Source of the DNA: Candidatus Roizmanbacteria bacterium UBA6242
GTDB taxonomy: Bacteria; Patescibacteriota; Microgenomatia; UBA1406; GWC2-37-13
Reading direction: 5' to 3'
Assembly: GCA_002440905.1 (NCBI GenBank)
Contig: DJWA01000009.1
Coordinates: 23,631-63,532 of the forward strand
DNA: 39,902 nt
The notes under the pieces were generated by a model that was not told the DNA's origin, did not search any database, and saw only the letters and a list, made by a program, of their open reading frames with translations. Both the position numbers and the translations under genes were made by a program. Below, in pieces: positions 17,112 to 26,223 of the stretch (positions are counted from its first letter, which is position 1; each line of letters opens with the position of its first letter).

Positions 17112-18170
17112 TTAGGTAACGTCAACGTCGTGGGGACCGGATTCAACTAGTGAGCTTTGGGTAATCTGAACAAACTCTGCTTTCTCCCAAAGTTCTTTTA
17201 AGGTATGGGCTCCGCTATATGAGAACCCCGACTTCACGCCACCCATTAGTTGGTGGATTAGATCGTATACCTTACCCCGGTATGGGACAATCGCCTCAAC
17301 TCCTTCGGCGGCATACTTTTTCAGATCTTTCTTGACGCTCTCATCCTTTTTCTGCCTGTCGGCGTTAGCTGTCAAAGACGCCATGCCCCGGGTCATTTTA
17401 TACTTCTTGTTATTCCTAAAAAAAGTCAAGGCCGGACTTTCTTCACAGCCGGCAAAAAGCGTTCCGATCATTACGGTTGACGCCCCGGCCGCCAAAGCCT
17501 TGACAATATCTCCCGACTGCTTAATTCCCCCGTCGGCTATCACCGGAACGCCGTATTTAGCGGCAACTTCGGCACTTTCTGAAATGGCGGTCAACTGCGG
17601 GACTCCTGAGCCCGTGACAATCCTCGTAGTGCAGAGGGCACCAGGACCGATCCCTACCTTGACGGCGGCGGCCCCGTTTTTGATCATCTCCTCGGTCGCC
17701 TGGGGGGTGGCGACGTTTCCCGCAATAAACTCAGTTTTCGGAAATTTTTTAGTTAGTTCCTTAAGCACCTTAATAAAAAAACTACTATGTCCGTGGGCAA
17801 CATCAATTACGATTGTATCGACTCCGGCTTTAATTAGCGCCCTTGTCCTTTCAAGATAATCGGCCCTTATCCCGACGGCCGCGCCTACCAAAAGTTTCTG
17901 TTTTTTCACTTTTTTAACCTCGGCGACTTCGGCGTCTATCGTCAAAAACCGATGAATAATACCTATTCCACCGACTTCAGCTACTGCAATTGCCATGTCT
18001 GATTCCGTCACGGTGTCCATGTTAGCCGATATCAGAGGGGTCTTCAGGGTTATCTTTTTGGTAAGTTTTGAACTGAGATTGACGTCTCCCCTTGACTCAA
18101 CGCTTGTTAATTGGGGGACCAACAATACGTCGTCAAACGTCAATCCAATATCCTTTCGTACTTTAAGCAT
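17112..18170 (-). CDS. IMP dehydrogenase/GMP reductase family protein without CBS domains
   Basis: A 352-residue TIM-barrel enzyme. The active-site loop GIGPGALCTTR holds the catalytic Cys180. The usual CBS pair between the second strands is missing: residue 80 runs straight into the KKQKLLVGAAVG segment. The loop continues IVTGSGVPQ, as in IMP dehydrogenases. However, the flap reads EGVEAIVPY, with Ile294 where IMP dehydrogenases have a catalytic Arg and GMP reductases usually have Glu. The C-terminus ends ESGPHDVDVT, matching IMP dehydrogenase ends. So it is either a small IMP dehydrogenase (IMP to XMP) or a GMP reductase (GMP to IMP). The ATG at 18170 is 20 bases after purA; non-ATG upstream extensions would overlap purA. 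No guaA is in the window. Confidence 0.8.
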   Translation of the reverse strand: MLKVRKDIGLTFDDVLLVPQLTSVESRGDVNLSSKLTKKITLKTPLISANMDTVTESDMAIAVAEVGGIGIIHRFLTIDAEVAEVKKVKKQKLLVGAAVGIRADYLERTRALIKAGVDTIVIDVAHGHSSFFIKVLKELTKKFPKTEFIAGNVATPQATEEMIKNGAAAVKVGIGPGALCTTRIVTGSGVPQLTAISESAEVAAKYGVPVIADGGIKQSGDIVKALAAGASTVMIGTLFAGCEESPALTFFRNNKKYKMTRGMASLTANADRQKKDESVKKDLKKYAAEGVEAIVPYRGKVYDLIHQLMGGVKSGFSYSGAHTLKELWEKAEFVQITQSSLVESGPHDVDVT

Positions 18171-18190
18171 GTGTATTGATAAACTATTAA

Positions 18191-19459
18191 TTAACGGTAA
18201 ATATTTTCTCCTCTTTCTGGACCTACCGAAACGAGGGCTATCTTGGTTTTGAGGAACTTTTCGATAAATTCGACATATCTTCGGCAATTAACGGGTAAGT
18301 CGGAAAATTTCCTGACTTTCGTTATGTCATCCTCCCATCCTTTGAAAATCTTGTATACCGGCGTTAACTTTGCGAGTTCCAAATATCCGCTGCTTGAATA
18401 TGGAATCTCCCGCCCCTGGTATTTGTAACCGACGCAGACTTTGATTTCCTTCAATCCGCTTAATATGTCTATCTTGGTGATGGCGACTTTGTTGGCTGAT
18501 GTCACCTCAACCGCAAACTTGACGGCTTCAAGATCGAGCCACCCGATTCTTCTTGGTCGCCCGGTTGTGGTTCCGTATTCGTATCCTTTTTTACGGATGT
18601 CATCGGCCGTTTTGTCATTAATCTCGGTCGGCAGAGGTCCCCCTCCGACTCTTGAAGTATAGGCCTTAACGACAACCCAGATGTTGTCAATTGACGAGGT
18701 TGATATCCCGGAACCGGTGTTAACAGCGCCTGTTACAACGTTACTCCCTGTTGTGAACGGATAAGGCGAGAAATCGTTGTCGAGCATTACGCCGTGGGCG
18801 CCCTCCAACAGAATGTTTTTCTTTGCTTCCTTGGCTTTTTGCAGGATTTGATATGCGTCTTTAACATAAGGCATGAGCTTTGTCCTTATCCTCTTGAACT
18901 TGGCAAGCTCGGACTTGATATTTATAGCCTTTACCTTGAATAACTTTAGAATCTTGTTCTTAATCCGCGCCTGGAATTCAAATTTTTCCTGAAACGCCTC
19001 CCAATTCATCAGTTCATACACCCTAATTCCGTTGTAGCTCACCTTGTCGGCGTAGGTTGGTCCAATTCCTCTTTTAGTTGTGCCGAGCTTATTCTTGCCA
19101 CGGGCGTTTTCATAGGCCTCATCTAGAGCCTTGTGGTAAGGCATAATCAAGTGACACCGGGGCGATATGATAAGTTTGTTTTTGAGACTTATACCTTCTT
19201 TTTCGATCTTATCAATTTCCCCAAGCAAAACCTCCGGGTCAATTATCACCCCGTTGGCAATAACGCCGGTTGCGTTTTTGTTGAGAATCGCCGATGGCAT
19301 TAGATGAAACGGATACTTCTTTCCCTTTACAACAACCGTATGCCCGGCGTTATTACCTCCGTGAAAACGGACGGCAAAATCTGCCTTCTCACCCAATAAA
19401 TCTACGAGCTTACCTTTACCTTCATCTCCCCACTGCCCACCTATGACTAAATTGATCAT
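18191..19459 (-). CDS. purA: adenylosuccinate synthetase
   Basis: A 422-residue GTP-dependent ligase joining IMP and aspartate to adenylosuccinate. The N-terminal P-loop GGQWGDEGKGK is at residues 7-17, followed by GGNNAGHT with its catalytic His. Later blocks TKRGIGPTY, LLEGAHG, TGRPRRIGW and the GTP-binding TKIDIL segment fit the family. Length is close to the E. coli enzyme (432). It lies 6 bases after purB and 20 bases before the guaB/guaC-like gene, so the three form one operon. Confidence 0.96.
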   Translation of the reverse strand: MINLVIGGQWGDEGKGKLVDLLGEKADFAVRFHGGNNAGHTVVVKGKKYPFHLMPSAILNKNATGVIANGVIIDPEVLLGEIDKIEKEGISLKNKLIISPRCHLIMPYHKALDEAYENARGKNKLGTTKRGIGPTYADKVSYNGIRVYELMNWEAFQEKFEFQARIKNKILKLFKVKAINIKSELAKFKRIRTKLMPYVKDAYQILQKAKEAKKNILLEGAHGVMLDNDFSPYPFTTGSNVVTGAVNTGSGISTSSIDNIWVVVKAYTSRVGGGPLPTEINDKTADDIRKKGYEYGTTTGRPRRIGWLDLEAVKFAVEVTSANKVAITKIDILSGLKEIKVCVGYKYQGREIPYSSSGYLELAKLTPVYKIFKGWEDDITKVRKFSDLPVNCRRYVEFIEKFLKTKIALVSVGPERGENIYR

Positions 19460-19465
19460 ATTAAA

Positions 19466-20839
19466 TTAAATTTTTAACTTATTAATCAATTCTATTGAGT
19501 AACCACTGTACTTAATTGGATTCAGATCTTGAAGCTTTTTATTGTCACTAAGCCCTAGATCATTAAGCATCTTCGTATAAGACTTTTTGTTAATTACCTT
19601 TCCCCTGGAGATTTTCTTAATCTTTTCGTATCCATCTTTGTCACCTTTGAGCCTAAGGGCAGTCTGAACTGCTTCCGTAAGTATTTCCCAGTGACCCAAT
19701 AACTCATCCTCAAGATGTTTTTTATTTACGCTAAGTTTATTTAAACCTTCAAAAACGCTCTTCCATCCCAAGACCGTATATCCCAAGGATTCTCCGAAAT
19801 TCCTCCTAATAGTCGAGTCAGAAAGATCCCTTTGTAAACGTGAGGATGTCAACTTCCGTACAAAGAATTCCATCATGCTGTTTGCCAGCAGTAAATTACC
19901 CTCGGCGTGTTCGAAGTTTATTGGATTTACTTTTTGCGGCATGGTCGAGGAACCAACCTCTCCTTCTTTTTTTTGGAGTATATAAATGTTTAGCATTATT
20001 GACTGCCAGACGTTGATTGAAAGATCAACAAGGACGGAATTTACAAGAATTATTGCTTGGAAGTACTCCATCCAGTTATCATAAAAAAGTATCTGAGTCG
20101 TATATAGATTAGGTTCCAACCCTAATTCCATAACAAAACTTCGACTAACCTTAAGCCAATCAATATTGGGAATAAGGGTTTTATGGGCGTTCAGGTTGCC
20201 AACCGCTCCATTCAATTTACCTTCGAATTTAAAGGTCTTTAGCTTTTTCTGGAGTTTTGACAAGCGATAACAGTAGTTTCCCAATTCCTTACCAACCGTC
20301 GTTGCGACGGCCGGTTGGCCGTGGGTACGAGCCATCATTTCTACCCCTTTATATTTTTTTGACATCTCGAGTAATCGATAGATAATGACTTGAAGCTCCC
20401 CCACGAGGACTTTCTCGTTAAATTCCCTTAGTATCAAGCCATAGGCAAGGTTATTGGTATCTTCAGAAGTTAATCCCAAGTGCAGATAAGGTGTTAAATC
20501 ATCCAAATGAGCCTTTTCAAGTTTTTGCCTTAAAAAATATTCAACCGCCTTGACGTCGTGGTTGGTCTTACTTTCGATCCTTTTGATTTCAAAATAGTCA
20601 TCAAGATTAAAATCCTTATATATGCCAACAATCTTTGAAGTTTCTTTTGCCGAAAGCTTTCTTACCACCTTCCATTCCGATAGTTTCAGCAGATATTCCA
20701 GTTCCACCTTGGTGCGATATTTATTGAGGGCAAACTCTGAAAAGTATTCAGAAAGGCTGCTTATTTTTAGATGATTTCTCCCGTCTAGGGGAGAAATTGC
20801 ATACGCCTGCGAAAGTGTGGGTGCAGGAATTCTATTCAT
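19466..20839 (-). CDS. purB: adenylosuccinate lyase
   Basis: A 457-residue member of the aspartase/fumarase superfamily; it splits adenylosuccinate to AMP and fumarate. Start region SPLDGRN, TSEDTNN, ARTHGQPA and the signature GSSTMPQKVNPINFE are all present. Length and motifs fit the longer E. coli-like branch. A TTGACT, 17-base spacer, TTAAAT promoter lies on the minus strand in the divergent space shared with the methyltransferase gene, and the -10 box ends 12-13 bases before the ATG. Confidence 0.96.
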   Translation of the reverse strand: MNRIPAPTLSQAYAISPLDGRNHLKISSLSEYFSEFALNKYRTKVELEYLLKLSEWKVVRKLSAKETSKIVGIYKDFNLDDYFEIKRIESKTNHDVKAVEYFLRQKLEKAHLDDLTPYLHLGLTSEDTNNLAYGLILREFNEKVLVGELQVIIYRLLEMSKKYKGVEMMARTHGQPAVATTVGKELGNYCYRLSKLQKKLKTFKFEGKLNGAVGNLNAHKTLIPNIDWLKVSRSFVMELGLEPNLYTTQILFYDNWMEYFQAIILVNSVLVDLSINVWQSIMLNIYILQKKEGEVGSSTMPQKVNPINFEHAEGNLLLANSMMEFFVRKLTSSRLQRDLSDSTIRRNFGESLGYTVLGWKSVFEGLNKLSVNKKHLEDELLGHWEILTEAVQTALRLKGDKDGYEKIKKISRGKVINKKSYTKMLNDLGLSDNKKLQDLNPIKYSGYSIELINKLKI

Positions 20840-20867
20840 GTGAACGCACTAATTTAATCAGACTTGC

Positions 20868-20873
20868 TACAAT
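20868..20873 (+). promoter_or_regulatory. extended -10 box of the methyltransferase gene
   Basis: TACAAT preceded by TGC (extended -10 pattern) ends 7 bases before the ATG at 20881, again predicting a leaderless mRNA. It heads the three-gene run methyltransferase, PAP2 and the 922-residue protein. Confidence 0.5.
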
Positions 20874-20880
20874 TAGTCAA

Positions 20881-21429
20881 ATGCTATTTTATGTCTTTTT
20901 GGCAATTATTATTATAATAATCATCTTTATTTTCTCGTCCCCGCGCCTCTCTCCCGTACCTTACTTTCCTTCCAACGCAAAGGACATTGATATCATAATT
21001 GAGAGCCTCTCACTAAGTAATGGGCAAACGGTTATTGATCTTGGGGCCGGCGACGGTCTCGTTATTTTTGAGGCGGCCGAAATGGCTGAACGTAAGGGAT
21101 TGGACACCGAGTTTGTAGGCGTGGAAATAAATCCGGTTCTTTTTGCGATTATGAGCATAAGAAGGCTTATTAACCGCAATAGAGATAATATCCATATCGT
21201 CTTTGGTGACATGTTTACTATGAACTTTGACAAAATATTGGATCCAAAAAAAAGCACCCTTTTTTACCTATACATCTCCCCTTGGCACATGGAAAAAACA
21301 ATCCAAAACGTCAAAAGGCAGATTCAGAGGTTCACGGTTGTTTCATATATGTATGAGGTCAAACCGCTTGGCAAGAGCCAGAAACAGGTTGAGGGTTTGA
21401 ATAGGATTTTTATTTACAAGTCGTTTTGA
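20881..21429 (+). CDS. membrane-anchored class I SAM-dependent methyltransferase
   Basis: A 182-residue protein starting at the ATG at 20881 (a TTG further upstream would overlap purB). Residues 1-22 form one very hydrophobic helix rich in Ile. Then comes a Rossmann methyltransferase core: motif I VIDLGAGDG near residue 55, an acidic strand end FVGVEINP near 80, and GDMFTMNF near 110. The layout resembles the small DOT1-like/uncharacterised SAM-methyltransferases with an N-terminal anchor. The target is unknown. It overlaps the next ORF region by a few bases, so it is likely co-transcribed with the PAP2 phosphatase. Confidence 0.75.
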   Translation: MLFYVFLAIIIIIIIFIFSSPRLSPVPYFPSNAKDIDIIIESLSLSNGQTVIDLGAGDGLVIFEAAEMAERKGLDTEFVGVEINPVLFAIMSIRRLINRNRDNIHIVFGDMFTMNFDKILDPKKSTLFYLYISPWHMEKTIQNVKRQIQRFTVVSYMYEVKPLGKSQKQVEGLNRIFIYKSF

Positions 21430-21443
21430 TTATAATTGTGGCT

Positions 21444-22001
21444 ATGGAGACCCTTTTGCAGTTTGACGCAACCTGGACACTATTTTTTAAAAATCTTATT
21501 CCCGTAACTCCTTTCTTTGACATGTTCTTTTCATTCTTTTCCCTTCGCGGTAACTCTATTCTTATTTGGCTTTTCGTTATGGGATTCACGATTTACCTCG
21601 AAGAGAGCCGAAACCCTGGAATAAGCGAACGGGATAAGAAGTTTACCTTTGTTTTCTTTGTGTCTTTTTTTCTAACATCGCTTTTAACGATTTTTATTTT
21701 AAAGGATATATTCCTTCGGCCACGACCTTACGTAGAATTCAACTTACCTTCTGTCTCAAAAACGTGTCCGGCCGATTTCTCATTCCCATCGGCGCACGCT
21801 TCAACCGCTTTTGCGGCTGCCTCCGTCCTTACCTTTTTTGACAAAAAACGAAAATTATTTTACTATCTTATAGCCATACTGATCGCTGTTTCACGGATAT
21901 ACCTCGGTTGCCATTATCTGTTGGATATTCTAGGCGGAGCCCTACTAGGTTGGTCGATTAGCCAACTGACAATATATCTATTTAGGAAAGAAATAAAATG
22001 A
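21444..22001 (+). CDS. PAP2-family membrane phosphatase
   Basis: A 185-residue membrane protein of the type 2 phosphatidic acid phosphatase family. The three active-site motifs are in order: KDIFLRPRPY (K-x6-RP), FPSAHAS (PSAH) and SRIYLGCHYLLD (SR-x5-H-x3-D). Five or six hydrophobic helices are visible. Likely substrates are lipid phosphates or undecaprenyl diphosphate; the choice cannot be made here. The start at 21444 (METLLQF) avoids the overlap with the upstream gene; an upstream non-ATG start is possible. Its stop overlaps the next gene as ATGA. Confidence 0.88.
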   Translation: METLLQFDATWTLFFKNLIPVTPFFDMFFSFFSLRGNSILIWLFVMGFTIYLEESRNPGISERDKKFTFVFFVSFFLTSLLTIFILKDIFLRPRPYVEFNLPSVSKTCPADFSFPSAHASTAFAAASVLTFFDKKRKLFYYLIAILIAVSRIYLGCHYLLDILGGALLGWSISQLTIYLFRKEIK

Positions 22002-24766
22002 CAGAAAAAACCATTCGTTACAAAGAATATCAGACAAGGCTTAATAAACAAGGTATTTATAGAACTGCCCCGCCTGACGCGGAAATACTCGAACGGGCAA
22101 ACAAGTGCACCGCCAAGGTTTTTGATAAATATTATCCGGGGGTAGCATACGAAGAGATCGCCAAATTGAACGGTGAGAAAGTGGATAAACTGGTAAGCAG
22201 TATGTTTGAAATTAAAATCAATCCGAAAAGCAATGTAAACGACCAAGGGATCTTGAATTCGGGCGATTACTTTTTTGACCATAGGGTTGAAGACCTTATC
22301 GTGTATATGGGGTCAAAAGGTTTTACAAAAACTCAAACCAGTCAGGTAGTGTTGGCTCACCTCATGAGGCGGATCGACCTGACCAGTGATTTTGCCGTAA
22401 AAAACAATATTACTCTCACCGATGTCGATGACTATTCCGAAATGAAGCCGCACGAAAAATTCGGCGTCATTCTCAATGAATATAACAAATACGGATACGA
22501 AACCGTAACCGACTATTACGAAAAATCCAAGGAGATCCTAATGCTCAATAGGGCCAACATTTTGGAACTCAGGCCGACATATTTAAAAAGGTTTAAAAAA
22601 CACAAGGAAATTCAGGATAAAATAGATAAAGACGTCGCGCGTCAATTTTTCGGAATCCAGGCCAAGGAGTATAACTACCCACTCAAGCGAGCTTTGGAAT
22701 ACCAGTTTGCTTTCGATCTTGGCCTCAAATATCTAAAATACTGCTATTCCAGCGGTACCAGACCAGGCAACCAAGGAGTCGCCGCCGAATTCATCGCCAA
22801 AGCCGTTAACGAGATAAGGAATAATATGCCCGGAATGGTCTCCTCGCATATCAACGCCTACACCTTCTGGGGTACCCAACTTGGAAGAAATTTATCGGAT
22901 CAAGATCTCAAAGATCTTGGGATATCAAGAAAACAATTCCAGTCGATCATAAGCCACGTATTTGACGAACTTCTAAGGTTTTCCGAGGCATCGGCGTTTT
23001 CGATCACTCGTCGCTCGACAGAAATGACCGGCTACCGGGAACAGCCCGAAAGAGTCCTAGTCAACACCGTAAAAGCACTTCTCGAGTCACAAAGCGCGAT
23101 CCTCAAGCAAAACGGGGACGTCAACCTAATGGTCGTCGTTAATGATACCGGTGTTCTTAAGATTAGACTTCCCGTAAACGCGTCAGACGACGATATAAAA
23201 AAAGCCCTCAGCAACAATGCTTCAGCTATTAGACTGAGCCCTGAAGACAGATACAACCTTAAATTGGACGCATATAAAAACCCGAAAAACCGTTCGCCGA
23301 GATTCAAGGAGGTTTATGGATTTAAAGGGACAAAGTCGGGGTTTGGGGATTATATCATCAGGCTAACGACAAAAAACGGCCAGGAACAAAAGCTTACCAA
23401 CAAGTCTGTTTTCTCGATGTTTACTGTCGGATCTTATCAGGCGTTAATTGATGTCAATATGGACGTACCTGAAGGAATTGAATATTCGGTTAAGGCCGCC
23501 CATCGTGATTTTGATGCCGTTGCCTTGACGGCTTTTTACGGCGAAATTTATGAGAAGCTAAAAGCCCGCCAACTGGAGCTAGACCTGTTCGATAAACCGC
23601 GGATCATCGAACAGTCAAAAAGGGTGGAAATAGGTCCAGAAAACCTGACAGTCCCCCTCCCGGAAGTTACCTCAACGTCAATAATAAATGACACCTACGA
23701 GACCGTAACCTTAAACTTGAATAAAAATGTCCAGAAAGTCTCGCCTGCCGTTTTGCGAGCTTTGGACCTGGCTCTTGCCAACAATGTCCCATACATGCAC
23801 CTTTTATACAAGGCCGACAGTAACCCCTATTCGGATCCCAAATGCGACAACATTCAGCCCGTCATAATTTCCCTTGACCCCATAAAGGAGGTATTGGCGA
23901 AATATGAATTCGGCTACAAAGCGTATAAAAAAGACGGAGGTCAACCCCCCAAAATCGACCCGGCCGATAAAAAGAAATTAATGGAGTACGTAAAGATGGT
24001 CAATGAAGCAATACTCTGGGCGAGGCGCGGATTTGGGACTCCGGCGGTATTGGCCGCTCCATTTGGAGGTTGGCGGAAAATGGCTTCAGACGCAACAACC
24101 AGCATTTATGAAAACGTCAAGCTACTTAATCAATCGTACGGCATGCTGTCAGCAACAACCGGAAACGACGTTTTCGACACCGCCCAATCGGTCGCCTACC
24201 GTCATAAGATCGACCTGGCAAAGGCCAAAAACCACCTTGGAGTTATCGGCAGTCAAGCGAATCGGGTTAGAGTTCCCAAGGGCTCACCAAGCCAGGAGGA
24301 CCGCGCCATATATACGGTCAAAAAAAATCCAAATCAATCCCAGGCTTACTTCAGGGAAAAACTTGTCCAGAACCCCAATCTTAAACTTAACGCCGAACAA
24401 AGGGCCAACGTTACATCGGTTCTCAACAAGGTCGTCGAGAACTGGGAAAGACTTATCTTCTCTGATAAGGAATATAGATTTAACAATTTCTTTGTCGGAT
24501 TCTTTTTTGAGGACTATGATTCAGTTTTGAGAGATGCCATTAAAGAGCTTAAGAAAGACAGTTTTATGGGTAAGGGAAATCTTAACAGGCTTGGGATTCA
24601 TGACCACTATGACCTGCAGGTCAAGTTAAACGAACTATTTCTTGAAGATGCCAAAAACACCGTCGATCCCGAAAGAATTTCTTCAACCCATGAAATGATG
24701 GCCGATTTCTTCAAAGCTTTCAATAGCCATACCGGAAAGACCGGCCCCCTTCCTGAAATATCTTAA
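21998..24766 (+). CDS. large uncharacterised soluble protein
   Basis: A 922-residue protein that I do not recognise. It has no signal peptide, no membrane helix, only three Cys and a charged, helix-rich composition with scattered Pro/Gly segments (for example SSGTRPGNQG near residue 250 and GFGTPAVLAAPFGGW near 680). No nucleotide-binding motif is evident. It is coupled to the PAP2 gene by a 4-base ATGA overlap. Its end overlaps the convergent copper-protein gene by 4 bases. The size suggests a structural or multidomain enzymatic role, but no function is claimed. Confidence 0.75.
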   Translation: MTEKTIRYKEYQTRLNKQGIYRTAPPDAEILERANKCTAKVFDKYYPGVAYEEIAKLNGEKVDKLVSSMFEIKINPKSNVNDQGILNSGDYFFDHRVEDLIVYMGSKGFTKTQTSQVVLAHLMRRIDLTSDFAVKNNITLTDVDDYSEMKPHEKFGVILNEYNKYGYETVTDYYEKSKEILMLNRANILELRPTYLKRFKKHKEIQDKIDKDVARQFFGIQAKEYNYPLKRALEYQFAFDLGLKYLKYCYSSGTRPGNQGVAAEFIAKAVNEIRNNMPGMVSSHINAYTFWGTQLGRNLSDQDLKDLGISRKQFQSIISHVFDELLRFSEASAFSITRRSTEMTGYREQPERVLVNTVKALLESQSAILKQNGDVNLMVVVNDTGVLKIRLPVNASDDDIKKALSNNASAIRLSPEDRYNLKLDAYKNPKNRSPRFKEVYGFKGTKSGFGDYIIRLTTKNGQEQKLTNKSVFSMFTVGSYQALIDVNMDVPEGIEYSVKAAHRDFDAVALTAFYGEIYEKLKARQLELDLFDKPRIIEQSKRVEIGPENLTVPLPEVTSTSIINDTYETVTLNLNKNVQKVSPAVLRALDLALANNVPYMHLLYKADSNPYSDPKCDNIQPVIISLDPIKEVLAKYEFGYKAYKKDGGQPPKIDPADKKKLMEYVKMVNEAILWARRGFGTPAVLAAPFGGWRKMASDATTSIYENVKLLNQSYGMLSATTGNDVFDTAQSVAYRHKIDLAKAKNHLGVIGSQANRVRVPKGSPSQEDRAIYTVKKNPNQSQAYFREKLVQNPNLKLNAEQRANVTSVLNKVVENWERLIFSDKEYRFNNFFVGFFFEDYDSVLRDAIKELKKDSFMGKGNLNRLGIHDHYDLQVKLNELFLEDAKNTVDPERISSTHEMMADFFKAFNSHTGKTGPLPEIS

Positions 24767-26091
24767 TCTATTACCGTTATCTGTCCACGATACATTCCCA
24801 TTCCGCAGGAGAAATTAATAACTCCCACTTTGTCCGGCGTGAAATCTATCACTTGATTTCCGGGGACTATGGTTCTTTGAATGCCGAGGGACGGTACGAC
24901 AAAATAAGCTTGGCATCCAAACGTATTCTCGCCGTTTATTATCCACTTAACTGGCACACCTTTCCTGACCGTAAACGAGTTTGGGACATAACCCGAAGCA
25001 ACTACCCTCATATTTATCGTCTGCACTCCGTCCTTGGTTGTGGCTGATATAGAATTAGCGCTTCCTTCCGATGAAAATGGATTTATGTTGATGTTGTATA
25101 GGGAAAGATAGTTGGAAAAATATGAAAACCCGACTATAAAGACTATCACTCCCATCGTTTTCATAAAGTAGCTATAAAAAGTCGTTTTTGTGAATGAAGT
25201 TAGACCACCTATGAGCATTAATGCCGGTGCCGTGCCTATGGCAAAGACGATCATGGTCAAGGCGCTCATCAAAGGTGAAGCCAATCCCAAGGCATAAATC
25301 TGGACCGCCTGCGTAAATCCGCATGGAAGAAAGTATGTAATCGCACCCAAAAAGAAAGGTGCTTTCCTCGGGTACCGTTTCAGTTTATGTTCCAGGCTTT
25401 CGAATATCTTTTTATTAAGCCCCGAAGGTATGATTGTTCCAATCGCCAAAATCTTCGCCATATCGAGCCCAAGAAGGACCATGAAGATGGCCGCCAATAA
25501 CGTCAGGAATGGACCAAACTTTAGGTTAGTTATCAATGCTTGACCTACAAGCCCGGCCAGAAAACCAAAAAATCCGTAGGAGACGACTCGCCCAGCGTTG
25601 AAAAATACCGCCTTCGAGAGATTGTCTCCCCCCTTACCGACGGTTGACAGAAATAAAGCGCCCGAGGTCGCCATACAGGTTGAAGTTGAAGCAATAAGAC
25701 CGATTACAAAAATACTAACAAGACTCAAGGAACCGGTTATATTGAAGTCTGGAACAACACCAAGCTCTCTGGCTATAAGGTAAAGAATGAATACGATCGA
25801 TGCTATGGCAACGGCTTCGAAGATCCGCTTGGATAACGGTTCGACTTCAGGTTCCTCACCCTTTTCTCCAATGCGATACCCGAAAGGGACTATTTTCCGG
25901 TTGAGTGCCTCTGGATTTAGAGTTCCGGTATATGCGATCTCGACCTTCTGGTTTCTAAAATTGGGTTTAACTCCCCTCACATTCCCCTCTTCGGAAAATT
26001 TGTCGTTTATCAGCACTTCGCACGAAGGACAATGCATCCCCTCGACGTAAAGCGTGGTTTTTTTAATTTTCGCCATAAATTCCATTGCCAT
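24763..26091 (-). CDS. fusion: HMA domain, DsbD/CcdA-like membrane domain, cupredoxin-like domain
   Basis: A 442-residue three-part protein. Residues about 10-75 form a heavy-metal-associated domain with GMHCPSC (Cys21 and Cys24). Six or more helices follow (about 90-330), with CMATSG and FLPCGFTQA motifs like those of the DsbD/cytochrome-c-biogenesis membrane family, where paired cysteines move electrons or metals. The C-terminal 100 residues resemble a cupredoxin, ending in FSCGMGMYRG with Cys and Met ligand candidates. Located with copA and csoR, so a copper transport, trafficking or oxidation role outside the cell is likely (inference). Starts at Met3 or Met6 are also possible. A TATATA lies 5 bases before the ATG. 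Confidence 0.82.
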   Translation of the reverse strand: MAMEFMAKIKKTTLYVEGMHCPSCEVLINDKFSEEGNVRGVKPNFRNQKVEIAYTGTLNPEALNRKIVPFGYRIGEKGEEPEVEPLSKRIFEAVAIASIVFILYLIARELGVVPDFNITGSLSLVSIFVIGLIASTSTCMATSGALFLSTVGKGGDNLSKAVFFNAGRVVSYGFFGFLAGLVGQALITNLKFGPFLTLLAAIFMVLLGLDMAKILAIGTIIPSGLNKKIFESLEHKLKRYPRKAPFFLGAITYFLPCGFTQAVQIYALGLASPLMSALTMIVFAIGTAPALMLIGGLTSFTKTTFYSYFMKTMGVIVFIVGFSYFSNYLSLYNININPFSSEGSANSISATTKDGVQTINMRVVASGYVPNSFTVRKGVPVKWIINGENTFGCQAYFVVPSLGIQRTIVPGNQVIDFTPDKVGVINFSCGMGMYRGQITVID

Positions 26092-26134
26092 TAAGGTATA
26101 TAAACCCTTTTGACAAGGGAAGATTTAACGGAAA

Positions 26135-26179
26135 TTACTTTCCTTTTCCGCCCCCGTGGGGACCGCATCCGTCGCACAT
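26135..26179 (-). CDS. putative 14-residue Cys/His/Gly peptide in the copper cluster
   Basis: An ATG-to-TAA frame coding MCDGCGPHGGGKGK in the 132-base gap between copA and the HMA-DsbD-cupredoxin gene. It contains a CxxC pair and a His, the ligand set of small metal-binding peptides. The gap is GC-rich compared with its flanks, as expected of coding constraint or structure (CCCC-ACG-GGGG can pair). No clear ribosome site is seen. It may be a real metal-responsive peptide, a leader, or chance. Confidence 0.35.
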   Translation of the reverse strand: MCDGCGPHGGGKGK

Positions 26180-26223
26180 AAGTATATGTTAAATTTGTAA
26201 TCCTAAATCATTCTATGCGTCTA

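Noticed and set aside
17332..17859. 175-codon frame opposite the guaB/guaC-like gene
   Set aside because: It is antisense to a well-supported enzyme gene and mirrors its codon pattern.
24003..24530. 175-codon plus-strand frame inside the 922-residue gene
   Set aside because: It lies in another frame of a long coding gene and has a random-looking composition.
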